The notes below the pieces were generated by a model. The model saw only the letters and a list, made by a program, of their open reading frames with translations. It ran no database searches and was not told the origin of the DNA. This document shows positions 63,019-64,000 of a stretch of DNA of 64,000 nucleotides, piece by piece. How positions within the stretch are numbered: position 1 is the first letter of the stretch; each line of letters starts with the position of its first letter. The stretch spans positions 14,517,810 through 14,581,809 of the forward strand of contig CM068322.1 of NCBI GenBank assembly GCA_034766995.1. Reading direction: 5' to 3'. The translations under genes and the position numbers were made by a program. Origin of the DNA: Acanthacorydalis orientalis. Lineage: Eukaryota > Arthropoda > Insecta > Megaloptera > Corydalidae.

Positions 63019-63400
63019 GGATTTTGTGAAAAAGTTTAAGAAAGATGATTACTGATCCACAAATCCACTACTTCATACACCCTTCTTCGGTGATACAATG
63101 AGCAGAGATAGATTGTCAGAACATACTGGCACTTTAGTAACAATGAAAATTGCAAAAGACAGATCAGACAAAATTAAACCTGTTCTTACATATTTTCAAG
63201 AAAAATTTTAAACATTATACAACCCAGAAAAAGAACTGTCCCTTGACGAAAGCATCATACCATAGATGGGAAAAACTCTTATTTCGAACATACAATCCAG
63301 CCAAAATCACAAAATAGGAACATTGGTACGCATGGTCTGCAAAAGTATCACAGGATATATTTGCAGTTTTGAAGTTTATTGCAGATATACACTGAAAACG
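63019..63400 (+). pseudogene. piggyBac-type transposase fragment, broken
   Basis: The plus strand reads FVKKFKKDDY, a stop where Trp is expected, then STNPLLHTPFF and MSRDR: the piggyBac 'YWST.PLL.TP.F...MSR.R' region. After an internal loss follow DKIKPVLTYFQEKF, a stop, TLYNPEKELSLDESIIP (the first catalytic Asp region, with SLDES), then in a shifted frame KLLFRTYNPAKITK and, shifted back, GTLVRMVCKSITGYICSFEV. At least two stops and two frameshifts are present and both termini of the protein are missing. The remaining catalytic Asp residues and the C-terminal Cys-rich finger are not seen. It belongs to the DDE_Tnp_1_7 (PGBD) family. It lies just right of the GC-rich inverted-end element; whether they are related is unclear. 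Confidence 0.85.
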
Positions 63401-63660
63401 CTATATTAATGCAATTAATGCATTTTAGATCGGTTGCTGCCGCATGAGCGACTGCTAAAATTACCCATGGATAACGAAAGTACTGCATCCGAAACGCTCG
63501 CCGTGAAAGTGTTAAAAGTCTATGAAACATATCGAATAATTTTAAATATTCAAAATATTGATTATTCTCACCTGTAACCTTCCTAGATGCAATCTTTTAT
63601 TTTAAATTTAAAATATTAAATGAATTATTCTCTGTAAATAGTTTAACAATTACAAATCAA
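63401..63660. other. Unassigned sequence right of the piggyBac relic
   Basis: 63421-63510 is less A+T-rich (GCATGAGCGACTGC, GAAACGCTCGCCGTG) and could be further transposon sequence. The 60-codon minus frame here shows no domain. Confidence 0.3.
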
Positions 63661-63667
63661 TATTCAA

Positions 63668-63670
<3 letters not shown>

Positions 63671-63714
<44 letters not shown>
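63671..63714. repeat. (CT)n(TA)n microsatellite
   Basis: About 14 CT units followed by about 8 TA units, the same architecture as 41691-41771. Confidence 0.95.
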
Positions 63715-63715
<1 letters not shown>

Positions 63716-63882
63716 ATACGCGTGTAAAATTTTTGAATTTTTTATAATAATAGATAAATACATCTTTTCACATCGAAATGTATAGGTGAATGGATACGTA
63801 GACTAGTTTTTATGTTGATCTCTTATTCATAAACATCTGCCAGGTGTTTCATTTATATTAAGGTAGTACATACATATAAATA

Positions 63883-63906
63883 TTATATATATATATATAT
63901 ACATAC

Positions 63907-63941
<35 letters not shown>

Positions 63942-63945
63942 CATG
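63883..63945. repeat. (TA)n(TG)n microsatellite
   Basis: TA blocks with CATACATA, then about nine TG units. Confidence 0.95.
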
Positions 63946-64000
63946 CGTCTAAATATATATAACATGATTTTCCACTCAGACCAATCATTTCTATAAATTC

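Overview
This window reads as nuclear DNA of a eukaryote, most likely an insect. It is extremely A+T-rich, crowded with (TA)n and (TA)n/(CA)n/(TG)n microsatellites, nearly empty of long reading frames, and scattered with relics of animal DNA transposons (mariner, pogo/Tigger, piggyBac, hAT). I saw no operons, ribosome-binding sites, CRISPR array, rRNA or tRNA. Species and order cannot be decided from the sequence.

Gene content is very low. The only convincing protein-coding segment is one exon at 6732-7574 (+). It ends at a consensus splice donor and encodes an unrecognised basic, Ser/Thr-rich protein with a candidate PP1-docking motif. A CpG-rich island at 1553-2140, with a palindromic CRE, could be the promoter and 5' exon of the same gene, but that link is inference. 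Weaker candidates are a 41-nt exon at 13305-13345 (-) and two small divergent ORFs at 60608-60796 (-) and 60844-61047 (+). Most of the rest looks intronic or intergenic.

Mobile DNA, left to right: an internally deleted mariner at 16418-16926; a Tigger-like element at 18610-19936, abutting an 8-bp tandem repeat, that keeps the ends of its transposase but lost the catalytic core; a tandem duplication at 20589-22135 carrying a non-autonomous hAT insertion with an 8-bp target duplication; a foldback at 22410-22566; a second mariner deletion copy ending at 26682; three members of an undescribed-looking repeat family at 27155-27306, 28303-28632 (as a foldback) and 46358-46506; a ~350-bp tandem repeat at 39511-40500; a nested foldback at 51611-51764; a third mariner copy at 54649-55182; and, near the right edge, a GC-rich element with inverted ends at 62637-62910 beside a broken piggyBac transposase at 63019-63400.

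Between these lie short patches of lower A+T content without open frames or recognisable repeats (for example 20180-20588, 25020-25440, 36300-36800, 38480-39290, 42238-42680, 43490-43920). They are the best candidates for conserved non-coding or regulatory DNA. I found no complete undescribed system. The most unusual items are the duplicated locus with its embedded hAT, the three-copy foldback family, and the unidentified PP1-motif exon.
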